Below, in pieces: positions 11,784 through 22,916 of a DNA stretch of 64,000 nucleotides; within the stretch, counting starts at the first letter, position 1, and every line of letters begins with the position of its first letter. The notes under the pieces are model-generated. The model was not told the DNA's origin and did no database searches. It saw only the letters and a list, made by a program, of their open reading frames with translations. Source of the DNA: Siphonodentalium dalli (Eukaryota > Mollusca > Scaphopoda > Gadilida > Siphonodentaliidae); contig CP136062.1 of NCBI GenBank assembly GCA_032622095.1, positions 197,103,887 to 197,167,886 on the forward strand, in the 5' to 3' direction. Position numbers and translations under genes: made by a program.

Positions 11784-12600
11784 CTGTGATACACGCCAAT
11801 GGATCTATGGTTACACGATTCGTGTATTTCCAGCTGCCTATCGTCAGTGGTTTCTATCCACGTCCATTTGAGTAATTACTCAAGTGAAATTATCCATAAA
11901 ATCAGTATAAAAATTAGTTATATACACGCCCAGGACAGGACCCATCGACACATAAGAAATATAGTATGACATCTTAGATTCATCATAGATTATTCACTGT
12001 CAATTATTCACAGCTTACTAGCAATTTCTTCTGTGGGGTGGTAAATAATTTATGGGAGTTCTGCCCGTGTATCCAAATCAACGTTCGTTCTTTCGACGGG
12101 GTTCCAATTCGCAACCCACAATTCGACAAATTAATACTCAATTACATATTGTGCATTAATCGTTAACATATCTGCTTCCTTGCACATAAACGCATTGAGT
12201 GCAGCTAAGCCAGACGACGATGCCGTTGGCGCAGAATATTTAATATATGCACGTCGTTTTGCATACAACCAGACAAGAACTACAAGATATTTTCAGCAAA
12301 GAATTTATCTGGGTCTATGGGACTCTATCCTGAGAAAAGCCTTTCATTTCAAATGTTTTCCGGATCTATCCCGCGAAAAATTCTTTAATTTAACATGTTC
12401 TATTATTATTTCTTTATTTCCTCCATTTATTGAAGATTTATAAAGCGATTAACAAAAATCGATTTGTACAGAAATATAAACTAATAGTGATGAATTTGAA
12501 GAAATATAGTAAAGGATGTTAATATCGGACACTGGATATAATTACTATATACATGTACAAGGGTGGACATGCATAATGCATGATGATTGTGATGATGGCG
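11784..12600. other. No gene seen
   Basis: The 87-residue open frame at 12180-12443 has no recognisable motif. No repeats shared with the rest of the window. Confidence 0.45.
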
Positions 12601-12607
12601 CAGACTC

Positions 12608-12812
12608 ATGGTGGTGGTGGTGGTGATGATGATGATGATGATGATGATGATGCCGATGGTGATAATGATGATGGTGTGTATGGTCGAAGGTGACGATGGT
12701 GTTAATGATAATGACGATGATATGAAGACTATGATTATGGTGTTGATGCTGACGATGTTGGAGATGATGTCCAATGATGATGATGATGATGACGACGATG
12801 ATGAAGACGGCG
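12608..12812. repeat. GTG/ATG trinucleotide microsatellite, imperfect
   Basis: Begins with (GGT)n, continues as (GAT)n and degenerate GATG units to about 12812. Open frames of poly-Met/Asp on one strand and poly-Ile/Thr on the other are by-products. Confidence 0.9.
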
Positions 12813-12956
12813 CTTATTGTCTCGGCTCTATTAGAAAAGCTTCATGTGTGTCACAATAATGACATTGTACCAAATTTCAAAATGAAATTCCAGACAGATT
12901 TTGAGAAAATCAATTTTGAAATATCAAGTATTTTAATCAAAACGTGCGTCTAGATG

Positions 12957-13350
12957 CTTTAAAGTGATGTGAAACACTCTGGTAGGGTGATCAAATAGAA
13001 ATGGAGAATAATATTGCTCAAAGTAGTTATTTTTACGAACATTAATCCAAATTTACAGCACACACCGTCATTCTTATATATTAATTAAATGCAATGACTC
13101 TCCATGGCGAACTAATTTGCGTTAGTTTATCGCCGATTTTTGCGTCCCGAATCGAGATGTAAATATTTACAATTAAGCTTAGTTCAGACGATTATTTCTA
13201 TGGAATGGAATGGATGGTCGATTTCTTTGAGATTTTCTGCGATGTTTGTATAATGCTACATTCCCACAGTTGGCATGGCGCTTGAGTGCTATAGTAACCT
13301 TATCAGTTTCACGTATCCGCATAATTCCATAATATGTCTTAAACTTGTTA
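12957..13350 (+). repeat. Dispersed repeat, about 390 bp, copy 1
   Basis: Aligns in the same orientation with 19522-19900: both begin TAAAGTGATGTGAAACA, share TATATTAATTAAAT, TTTATCGCCGA, GCGTCCCGAATCGA and TTATCAGTTTCACG in the same order and spacing. Non-coding; superfamily unknown and no clear termini. Confidence 0.8.
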
Positions 13351-13959
13351 TGTGGTCTGACAACCGAGACGTTATAAAAGCGCTTAATGTTCAGTGTACC
13401 TATAGTATTTATTTTCCGAACGACAAATGTGTTGTTTAACTCTTTATGTACAGAATGGTTTGTCCCACCAGTTATAAAAGTATATATTGGAATGGTATAT
13501 TATTCATTTGGAGGGGTGTTCAGGTGAAATGAGCAGGCGACAGACATCGAAATGATAAAACAAGTGTTCAATGCTTTCTGTTAATTGGTTGGAAATGTTA
13601 AGATAAGATCAGCAAATCGACAGGACTGTGTGTTGAACTTGTTATATATGGACATTTCCGAAGGGTCAATACGTGTTTCATAGTAAAGAATGGGTTAATT
13701 CATGAACTGTACCATAAATTAGGGGCAAAATATGTAAGCTACCAGAATAGCAATCTGTGGTCCCAAATTGTCCACTAAGCGGGAGAAAAACGTTCACTCC
13801 AGTAATGCGAGCATAGCGGTGCTCCCTTTTAAATCAAAATCATTTGCGCAAGTAACGAGGTGCGTTTAATGTGGGTCATATATTGTAAACAAACGAACGG
13901 CATTTGTCTGACTTATATGTGAACAGCTAAAACGCCCTATAAATTTATTTGTAGTTTGA
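13351..13959. other. No gene seen
   Basis: No domain-bearing open frame and no repeat in common with the rest of the window. Confidence 0.45.
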
Positions 13960-14466
13960 CCAGGCGGTGGTCGTTGTCGTATTGGCGAGCCCATGCGACG
14001 CCCGTGCAGCGCATGCGCAGACGAAATCTCGGAAACGGGTGGAGCTATCGACTTGAAATTTGGTATGTGAATGTATCTTGCCCCGAATACGAATTTTATC
14101 GGGTCGCCGAGCCCGTGCGACGCCAGCTTCGCGCATGCGCAGACGAGATCTCGGAAACGGTGGAGCTATCGACTTGAAATTTGGTATGTGAATGTATCTT
14201 GCCCCTGATACGAAGTTGATCGGGTCGCCGAGCCCGTGCGACGCCAGCTTCGCGCATGCGCAGACCAGATCTCGGAAACGGGTGGAGCTATCGACTTGAA
14301 ATTTGGTATGTGAATGTATCTTGCCCCGGATACGAATTTGATCGGGTCGCCGAGTCCGTGCGACGCCAGCTTCGCGCATGCGTAGACCAGATCTCGGAAA
14401 CGGGTAGAGCTATCGATTGAAATTTGGTTTTTGAATAGCCCGGACAACGTCGGGCTCATCGGCTAG
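13960..14466 (+). mobile_element. Helitron-like element, 3' portion with 122-bp array
   Basis: Four 122-bp units (CTCGGAAACGG at 14028, 14150, 14271, 14393) each carry GGAGCTATCGACTTGAAATT and a GGGTCGCCGAGCCCGTGCGA block. The array ends with hairpin AGCCCG...CGGGCT (14437-14456), then CTAG at 14463-14466 followed by T. A short GC-rich hairpin about 7 bp before CTRR-T is the classic Helitron 3' end. The 5' end is not identifiable. Minus-strand open frames in this stretch are repeat artefacts. Confidence 0.7.
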
Positions 14467-14467
14467 T

Positions 14468-15083
14468 CTCATATATATTTTGAAGACCTCTGTTTGTCTG
14501 TCTGTCCTTTATAGAATCGAAAACGGGTTGACCGATCGAGACCAAACTTCCTATCCAAAGGTAAAATCACACGGACACCGTCGGCGTCGCGTTTTGGAGA
14601 AGCTCAAACCACCCGTTCTCCACTCTCAGTCACAAAAAACGGCACTGCGGTGGTTAATCAAGTGATAATTTAATGAGCGTTTGGTTTTGACGCATCGCTA
14701 TAAAGAGCGTTTGTTTACCATGCATCTGCAGAGAGATATACGGGAACAATACTGCAGACGAGACCTCGGAAACGGGTGGAGCTATCGACTTGAAATTTGG
14801 TAAGTGAATGTATCTTGCCCCGGATACGAATTTTATCGGGTCGCCGAGCCCGTGCGACGCCAGCTTCGCGCATGCGCAGACCAGATCTCGGAAACGGGTG
14901 GAGCTATCGACTTGAAATTTGGTATGTGAATGTATCTTGCCCCGGATACGAATTTGATCGGGTCGCCGAGCCCGTGCGACGCCAGCTTCGCGCATGCGTA
15001 GACCAGATCTCGGAAACGGGTGGAGCTATCGACTTGAAATTTGGTTTTTGAATAGCCCGGACAACGTCGGGCTCATCGGCTAG
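14468..15083 (+). mobile_element. Helitron-like element, apparently full non-autonomous copy
   Basis: Starts directly after the CTAG-T of the preceding copy with an ATATATTTTG-rich end and a TTTGTCTGTCTGTC tract. It continues through a segment shared with 24398-24620 (for example CGTTTTGGAGAAGCTC and CCACTCTCAGTCAC), then three 122-bp units (14765-15050), a hairpin AGCCCG...CGGGCT at 15054-15073 and CTAG at 15080-15083 followed by T. Both 3' ends share the same sequence from TTTTTGAATAGCC on. No Rep/helicase is present, so mobilisation would need another copy. Confidence 0.7.
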
Positions 15084-15176
15084 TGGGAGGAGTGGGAGGA
15101 GCTTACGGTTGCTAGGAGACATGCGTTTACAGAAATTAGTTTTACAGCGCCTTCCAAACAAATAAATCCTGCATCT
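15084..15176. other. Linker between elements
   Basis: Contains a GTGGGAGGA direct duplication and no recognised feature. Confidence 0.4.
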
Positions 15177-16371
15177 CCTATATTATTCGCCCGATCGCGT
15201 TGAAATTTTGAACAACTTGAGAGCATGGTAAGTTCAGCACATTGTGGGAATCAGGCATCCCATACAGTAATGCCCTAATTAATCGACTCCTTTAACCACA
15301 GCAGAATTATGGGTAACTTTTCAGGATTTAGTCGGAAATATGGCTTGTTGCCATTCATCGGAAAGCTCTCGCCGAGAGCTCTCCGATGAATGGCAACAAG
15401 CCATATTTCCGACTAAATCCTGAAAAGTTACCCATAATTCTGCTGTGTTTAAAGGAGTCGATTAATTAGGGCATTACTGTAGATTGTCTAACCTTATGCT
15501 GAATGTTGCTTGACTGGAAAATTTGCCATTTAAAACAAATCACTCTTTCAACGTTTACGCTCAACATAATCTCGTTGTTGATGGGTTAACTGATGGGTGA
15601 TCAGTGTTTGTTAAGTATCACCGGCCATATGACTGCCTGGGAATTTCTTGAACTTGACCAGTTGTCAATCTGTGGGAAATTAGGAGCATGCTTTTGAACT
15701 ACCCCCGTATCGTCACCTGCAATAACTCGAAAAGACCCCTGCCCCTTTATGGATGACCAACCATGTGTTATCGCCTTGGATTTATTGAAGACAAACAACC
15801 CCGTAAATCAGATCGCTCGAAGGATGGGTGCTCACCGAACGCGACAAGAAAACTCGGCCACATTTCAAGAAAGACCGCTTCAAATGTGGACAGTCTTCAC
15901 GTAGCCAGTTTCTTGACGATAGTTTTTCTGATCACATTCGGGGACAAAAACAGTACACGAGCAACATGCGTTACGAAGGTGTTTGTATCAAACACAGCTA
16001 TGGCGACAACCCTTGCTTGGTGCGCCACCTGGGACAGGGACCATATCGGGTGACTGCAGTGGACCAGACATAGGGGTGATTCAAAATCACGCAACTAAAT
16101 GCCCACAGAGTAGTAACTGATCAAGGCAAAGAAAACCCCATGCAGTATACAAGGCCAGTGATACGTAAGAAACACCGATAACCCAGTTGCCCGACCAGCA
16201 CGCAAGTCTGTTTAGTGTTACAGTTTAAGTCTGTTTGTTGAAAATGGCAAATTTTCCAATCAAGCGATATTCAGAAGATAGTTAGGATCGTCGGGATAAT
16301 TGATTCCCACAATGTAGTGAATCAACCATTTCTCAATTCCTTAAAAAATATCAACGCGATCGGGCGAGTAA
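15177..16371. mobile_element. Long-TIR DNA transposon remnant, about 1.2 kb
   Basis: Left arm (from about 15177: TTCGCCCGATCGCGTTGAAA) and right arm (ending about 16371) are inverted copies. The match resumes after an inserted MITE with GGAAAATTTGCCATTT at about 15519 against its complement at about 16243. The interior 15545-16225 has open frames of up to 96 residues on both strands (15763-16053, 15828-16073, 15601-15798), none with a recognisable transposase motif. Termini could not be set precisely and no target duplication is certain. Confidence 0.6.
15265..15479. mobile_element. Palindromic TA-type MITE (Tc1/mariner-like), copy 1
   Basis: TA on both sides (15263-15264, 15480-15481). Ends CAGTAATGCCCTAATTAATC and its complement; the whole 215 bp is one near-perfect palindrome folding at about 15372 around GCCGAGAGCTC. 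CAGT ends with TA duplication fit Tc1/mariner non-autonomous elements. It is inserted in the left arm of the long-TIR transposon and is therefore younger. Confidence 0.88.
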
Positions 16372-17476
16372 CATATATAAGATATACATGGTATTTATAT
16401 GAGGGGGGAAACTGACTTTTTTGCGGTGTTTATATGCTATTGTCCACCCGAGAACATACCTCCTTTTTTATATTTAATTGTGAAAATTATGACGAGTGCA
16501 TGCACGCAAAATGAAAAGCAGTTTTAAAATGGTGGATGAATTTCCATTATTGTTGCAAAAATACAAATTTCAGTATATTATGATTTGACAACAAAAATGT
16601 GTTTGAATATAAGCAAATTAACACTGAATATATGCGCGGGTGTCAAAATTAGGGTGAACAAAAAATGTTTATGAGGTAAGCGACCGCCCCAGTCGCTGAT
16701 TGGTAGAAAATATCGGCTAATAATTATTTGATTGACAGCTGTGAAAGTTCCACTAGTCTTAGACCTGTTTTGATCGGCGGAATGCTCTAAAATGTAGCTT
16801 TAGCTTGAACTTTTGAAATTAAGTGTATCTATGCAGAATCGCTCAGGCACTTTAATTGCCGAAACATCTGAACAGCTAATATGAGTTTCAAATTCACTTC
16901 ACTGTGTTGTATACACTGCAGTGTGCTTAGTTCGTGCTGCACGATGTGTTTCTGATAAAGTAGAGAATAAAATTAATCACATCTCATGTATAATTACAAA
17001 AAAATGTGGAACCAGTAAATCCATTTAACTCAACCAAGTAATGTACGTTCCGTCTTATTTCCGACTGCCTTTCCGGTCTCTTTATCGTGTCCACGAGGGA
17101 GAGAAATGTCTCGCAGTTTATGATGTAATTTCATGCCAGGCGGTCAATTCGTTCTGATGCGTGCTTCGCTTAATCGAACTTCAGAAACCGCATGATGCCG
17201 ACCGTCTCACAGCAATTGCCTCCTTATATGGCGGCCGAACGAACAAACCATTCACACACAAGCCACAGAAAAAACACTTAGAATGGAAATAAGTTTGAAT
17301 CGTCGTCACCGCAAGAGTTTTAGCTTCTTTTTTTTATTGTTGCGCGGTGTAAATCTTGCCCACACGATTCAACATCAAACATATACAACTGGCATTTGAC
17401 ATTTATTTCAGTCAAAAATTACATCTGCGGATACGGAATGTTAACGCTTCCATGACTGGAGCTTCCTGAAATTTTG
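16372..17476. other. No gene seen
   Basis: AT-rich sequence without domain-bearing open frames or shared repeats. Confidence 0.5.
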
Positions 17477-17546
17477 TGCCAATGCATTCTCTTATATATG
17501 GGAGTCGCCCATAGGGATCCTCGCATATATAAGCGGATACATTTGC
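17477..17546. mobile_element. Solitary, degenerate hairpin of the nested-hairpin family
   Basis: One palindrome starting GTGCCAATGCATTCTCTTAT and ending with a mutated complement, with central changes including a GGATCC. No partner hairpin or CCCTTTACCC terminus is found nearby, so it is a relic or solo arm. Confidence 0.75.
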
Positions 17547-18264
17547 CTAACAAACTTTACCACGTACGCATACTGTGGAGATTCAATGTCATGACCTTTT
17601 AAACTTTTAAAATAATTCTGCCGCGCGATTGGTGTATACGGTATTAAAGGGACGGACGGCCTTCGTTGTAGGTTATATTTTAGAAATAACATTGTCAAAT
17701 TATGATAATTTATTCAAGAATATACTAATATAGTATAGCATACTGATGATATGAATGCGATATTATTCACAAAACACGCCTTGTATCCGAGAAAATACAG
17801 GTCGACTGTTGTTTAGTTTCTCGAAAAAAGCGAAGTGGATATTGCTCCATTTCCTTATTTAGATTCGCGCGCTGTATGTCCGTTGTAGAACCCCTAATTT
17901 GGTGCGCCTACTTACAACTCACAATACGACTCGTAGTAATATTCCTTATTTGGTATGTATGACCATGCGTATATAGGTTAGGAGAAAATACTAACTGGAT
18001 TGAAAAATATTCATCTCTTTGCAAGAACAATTATATTATGTACATGTTTTCTCTCTGATCATTTCAAAATCATGAAGTAACGTGGATTAGCTTGATTTTG
18101 AACTGACAGCGGGTAGCAGGGGCCGATTAAAATTTGGTGTGATTTGAATGCGATTGTTGATTGCGCCAATAATTTTATCTACGCATTCCACAGCGCAACG
18201 GAACATTTCCATTGGACGATATGGTAGTTCCAAGTGATTGTCTATAAACAATCGTAACGTAACG
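17547..18264. other. No gene seen
   Basis: No recognised motif or repeat. Confidence 0.45.
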
Positions 18265-18395
18265 TTTTTTATGTTTGTTTACATAACCATGCAAGGGTAC
18301 AAACGTGACAATAACATACAATGTACGCAGTATTTATGATTGGTATGAAACAAGATGTGTCTGTTATATAATATTCTTTCTGTTTTAGTGGATGT
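18265..18395 (+). repeat. Dispersed repeat D, copy 1
   Basis: Shares with 32232-32355 and 60835-60962 the order TTTGTTTAC, GACAATAACATAC, TTTATG, GGTAT-like, CTGT, TAATATTCTTTC, GTTT. About 130 bp, diverged. Termini are not defined; no RNA polymerase III boxes recognised. Confidence 0.65.
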
Positions 18396-18752
18396 GAGTA
18401 TTTTAACACCTATGCACACAGGGAAGTCCGCCCGTATAATTATCTTTAATTAAATTAACAAATTCAAGAATTGTGCACAATAAGTGGGGTAGTGTGGAAA
18501 ACGTATGTTGAAAAGTTGAAAAAAAGGCGTGGAAAAAGATGTTGGTCTTCTCGACTTCACGTCATGTATTTCGGAACTCGCGAATTTAGCGTGGGCGTGG
18601 CCAAACGTTAACATATGGGGCTATGGAAAACATTTAGTTCCTTCTAATCCGAAGCAAAGTTTAAACCGAGGTATATTTCTCGATCTCGGGTTTAATAAAC
18701 TGGAGATTACAAATCGTTTCACAAAGTTTAATTAAGCCCAAACAGTTCTTGT
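18396..18752. other. No gene seen
   Basis: The 68-residue open frame at 18529-18735 has no recognisable motif. Confidence 0.4.
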
Positions 18753-18753
18753 T

Positions 18754-19050
18754 TCGTTGCCTTTGTGGACGAAGCAGGTGCCAACGCTAACAGTATAAAC
18801 CACAAAGACGTCAAGAAATAATAGTGTCATATAGTTTGAGTAAGTGACAATGCTCGTTTCGCCGCCTTTATGGTCGAAGGAGTTGTCAAATCTAACAGTT
18901 TAACCAACACGGACGTCGATAAATATTAGTGTACAAGAGTTTGACTAAACTACAATGCTCATTTCGTCGCCTTTGTGGACGAAAGATATGCCAAACCTAA
19001 CATTATAAACTATAAAGACGTCGAGAAATATTAGTGTTATAGGGCAGATG
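18754..19050. repeat. 105-bp tandem repeat, 3 copies
   Basis: TCGTTGCCTTTGTGGACGAA-like starts at 18754, 18859 and 18964, each followed by CTAACA, GACGTC and AAATATTAGTGT-like blocks in constant order. Copies differ by roughly one base in eight. Confidence 0.85.
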
Positions 19051-19521
19051 GGAGTCAACTTGTGTCTAAGCTCCATAACATAAAACGAATTACATGCACT
19101 CTGCGATAAATCCAATTCATCATGGCTGTTAATCTCTCGTATCTTTGTGGTGAGAGCTGCATAAAGTGCAGAACCGTACGAGCGCTGATATCGATTCACG
19201 AGGCTCGTTTCGAGATGAATGTCATATTCAAGCATATTCTCGCGAGAATAAATGAGACTACTAGTTTCATGTCATCCATAGAGTATACGTTTTATGCGTT
19301 TATTGGGGAGAGGTAATCGCGTGCGAATAATAAATCACAAAGCGACGGCAGCCTCTTGCACCAGATCTCACAGAACCGTTCTCCTATGGAACGGGTCCCT
19401 GATTTTAAACACGAGCCCGCAAGGGTGACTTGAAAGCGGTATTCCACTTCATCGGCGAGGTTTATGCTGCTATGGCTGCTGCAGCTATATACTGATCACC
19501 ATTGTATGTCGGGTACCACGT
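19051..19521. other. No gene seen
   Basis: A 35-bp block near 19375-19410 (GTTCTCCTATGGAACGGGTC) recurs in diverged form near 20075-20105. No other structure. Confidence 0.45.
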
Positions 19522-19966
19522 TAAAGTGATGTGAAACAATCCGGTAGGGTATTCAAATAGAAATGCAGATTAATCTTGTTCAAAGAAAGTATTTGTTTTA
19601 CAAATATTATATCTAAATTGACAACAAACACCATCATTCTTATATATTAATTAAATTCAGTGACTCTCGATGGCGCAATCATTTTCGTTAGTTTATCGCC
19701 GAGAGATGCGTCCCGAATCGAATAGTAAATATTTACAATTGAACGTAGTTCAGACGATGTTTTCTATGGAGTGGTACAGTCCATTTGCTTCAGATTTTCG
19801 GCGATGTTAGTGGAATGCTACATTCCTCCAGTTGGCATAGCTCCTGAATACTAACTTATCAGTTTCACGCACCCGAACAAGTACACAATATGTCTTTATG
19901 GATTCTTCGGCGGTTTCACGAACCCGAACAAGTACACAATATGTCTTTATCGATTCTTCGGCGTCA
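19522..19966 (+). repeat. Dispersed repeat, copy 2, with 52-bp terminal duplication
   Basis: Direct-orientation homologue of 12957-13350. Its 3' end carries a 52-bp tandem duplication (about 19863-19966) of GTTTCACG...GAACAAGTACACAATATG...GATTCTTCGGCG that is absent from copy 1. Confidence 0.78.
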
Positions 19967-21030
19967 ATCAATCATAAGTCCAATAAAGCTGGTTTAAATC
20001 TCGACGAGCTTAGATTAATGCGCGGTGCAAGGGGGTATACCCCTGATTTCACACTAAATTAGCCGGCTCTTGTTGAAACTGTTCTCCTTATGAACGGGTC
20101 CCCGATTTTTAACATATTCCTCAAAAGTTTACAACATTTTTGGTCTCTATATGCCCGTTTAACGTTGTTAAAATATGAGGGCCGACCTGAGACAATCCAC
20201 ATTTTCCTATGTGCTGCTTTATGTAAATGGTCTTTGCAAATGCATGGGTAATATATACCATGGCATGGTGACAATATGATTTCCCGGTAGGCATTAAGAT
20301 TCATGTTTTAGAATGGTCGAAACTATAGTATTATTCGTAACTGAAAAATACATCTTAGTTCTTCTATTACGATCATAGTTTTGATTAAACGTAAATCATC
20401 AATGCATAAAGTAATAGACAACACTTATGAAAAAGACTGCGCACGCGTGATGTGTTCACCTTTCACTGTCTATGGATCAGGTTTCTTGCTACGGCATTGA
20501 AGATTTTGGAACAATCTGTACTGTTCGGGTTTTATAATCTTTGAAACATTCAAATGTTTTTAATATAACATTCTGTCACCTGTTGAATGATGTTTGCTAG
20601 CTGTTATCGATCTTCAGTTGTAGCCTAGGTTGTAGAATGCTTCTTACTTGCTGGAATGTTAGCTATACTGATGGTGAGTTCTTTCATGTCAGCATTATGC
20701 TGGTTTCCTTCTGTAAACATTTGTTGCTAAGGAGGTGCGGTTGTTAAACGAACATGGTAACAAAACATACATATATACGCGTCGGTTCCTGGAGGTTTCC
20801 TCGTATTTAGAAACGACATCATTTCCACTGATGAAAACACACTGGTCACAAGCGGTGAACTCATGTGGGCGAAGCTGAAGGTGAAGAGGGAAATATTCTA
20901 AAATGCGCCTTATATATGCCACAGATAAACTAGACGGATATCTAAGAGCTAAATAAGTCGATAAAACTCATTATGGGACCGCGTATATACCGATGTAATC
21001 TTAGCAGTTGGGAGGCCCCCACCCCCACCC
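19967..21030. other. No gene seen
   Basis: Short open frames on the minus strand at 20059-20304 and 20695-20922 lack domains. No shared repeats other than the 35-bp block noted near 20075. Confidence 0.45.
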
Positions 21031-21240
21031 CCCATGGAATACGGAATACCACTTAATACAGAGGGTGGAATACGGAATACCAGTTAACAGCCATATGGAA
21101 TACATAAAAATATATGAAAACTTCATTTTTTGGAAGGTCGGCGTACGAATACCGGTATATTTGGAATACCGAATACCTCATAACAGAGGGGCCGGAATAC
21201 GGCATACCTCATAACAGGGCATGGAATACGGCGTACGAAA
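21031..21240. repeat. GGAATAC-type irregular repeat
   Basis: GGAATACGGAATACC, GAATACC and similar words recur about every 15-40 bp, interspersed with AACAG. A similar stretch is at 7718-7795. Confidence 0.65.
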
Positions 21241-21331
21241 AGTGGGTGGGGGCCTCAGTGGGCTTCAACTGTCCGGGTGTATACTGGGAGAAAGCCTTGG
21301 TCTCTCCAGGCTGCAAAGACACAAAGCAATA

Positions 21332-22916
21332 CAGGAAACCCTGGTGAACATCACGTATGAAAATCACATAACACAAGTCCATCGTATCTGGTGAACATCA
21401 CATAACACAAGTCCATCGTACCTGGTGAACATCACGTATGAAAATCACATAACCCAAGTACATCGTATCTGGTGAACATCTCGTCTGAAAATCAAATGAC
21501 ACAAGTCCATCGTATCTGGTGAACATCACATAACACAAGTCCATCGTACCTGGTGAACATCACGTATGAAAATCACATAACCCAAGTACATCGTATCTGG
21601 TGAACATCTCGTCTGAAAATCAAATGACACAAGTCCATCGTACCTGGTGAACATCACGTATGAAAATCACATAACCCAAGTACATCGTATCTGGTGAACA
21701 TCTCGTCTGAAAATCAAATGACACAAGTACATCGTACCTGGTGAACATCACGTATGAAAATCACATAACCCAAGTCCATCGTATCTGGTGAACATCACAT
21801 AACACAAGTCCATCGTACCTGGTGAACATCACGTATGAAAATCACATAACCCAAGTACATCGTATCTGGTGAACATCTCGTCTGAAAATCAAATGACACA
21901 AGTACATCGTATCTGGTGAACATCTCGTCTGAAAATCAAATGACACAAGTACATCGTATCTGGTGAACATCTCGTCTGAAAATCAAATGACACAAGTACA
22001 TCGTATCTGGTGAACATCTCGTCTGAAAATCAAATGACACAAGTACATCGTATCTGGTGAACATCTCGTCTGAAAATCAAATGACACAAGTACATCGTAT
22101 CTGGTGAACATCTCGTCTGAAAATAACATAACACAAGTCCATCGTATCTGGTGAACATCACATAACCCAAGTACATCGTACCTGGTGAACATCACGTATG
22201 AAAATCACATAACCCAAGTACATCGTATCTGGTGAACATCTCGTCTGAAAATCAAATGACACAAGTACATCGTATCTGGTGAACATCTCGTCTGAAAATC
22301 AAATGACACAAGTACATCGTATCTGGTGAACATCTCGTCTGAAAATAACATAACACAAGTCCATCGTATCTGGTGAACATCTCGTCTGAAAATCAAATGA
22401 CACAAGTACATCGTATCTGGTGAACATCTCGTCTGAAAATCAAATGACACAAGTACATCGTATCTGGTGAACATCTCGTCTGAAAATAACATAACACAAG
22501 TCCATCGTATCTGGTGAACATCACATAACCCAAGTACATCGTACCTGGTGAACATCACGTATGAAAATCACATAACCCAAGTACATCGTATCTGGTGAAC
22601 ATCTCGTCTGAAAATCAAATGACACAAGTACATCGTATCTGGTGAACATCTCGTCTGAAAATCAAATGACACAAGTACATCGTATCTGGTGAACATCTCG
22701 TCTGAAAATAACATAACACAAGTCCATCGTATCTGGTGAACATCTCGTCTGAAAATCAAATGACACAAGTACATCGTAGCTGGTGAACATCTCGTCTGAA
22801 AATCAAATGACACAAGTACATCGTATCTGGTGAACATCTCGTCTGAAAATAACATAACACAAGTACATCGTACCTGGTGAACATCTCGTCTGAAAATCAC
22901 ATGACACAAGTACATC
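21332..22916. repeat. 47-bp satellite with 34-bp variants and 363-bp higher-order period
   Basis: Basic 47-bp unit: GTACATCGTATCTGGTGAAC then ATCTCGTCTGAAAATCAAAT then GACACAA. Variant 34-bp units lack 13 bp around CGTCTGAAAATC. About 35 units. Identical unit orders recur exactly 363 bp apart (7 x 47 + 34), for instance between 21842-22204 and 22205-22567. Open frames on the minus strand (21983-22195, 22205-22558, 22568-22915) are products of the repeat and share peptide periodicity. Confidence 0.93.

Noticed and set aside
12481-12859. Poly-Met/Asp and poly-Ile/Thr frames
   Set aside because: Products of a GGT/GAT microsatellite.
13945-15161. Repeated peptide frames on both strands
   Set aside because: They are translations of the 122-bp Helitron-internal array, open by chance.
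21983-22915. Open frames of 70-117 codons on the minus strand
   Set aside because: They follow the 47/34-bp satellite; their peptide repeats match the DNA period.
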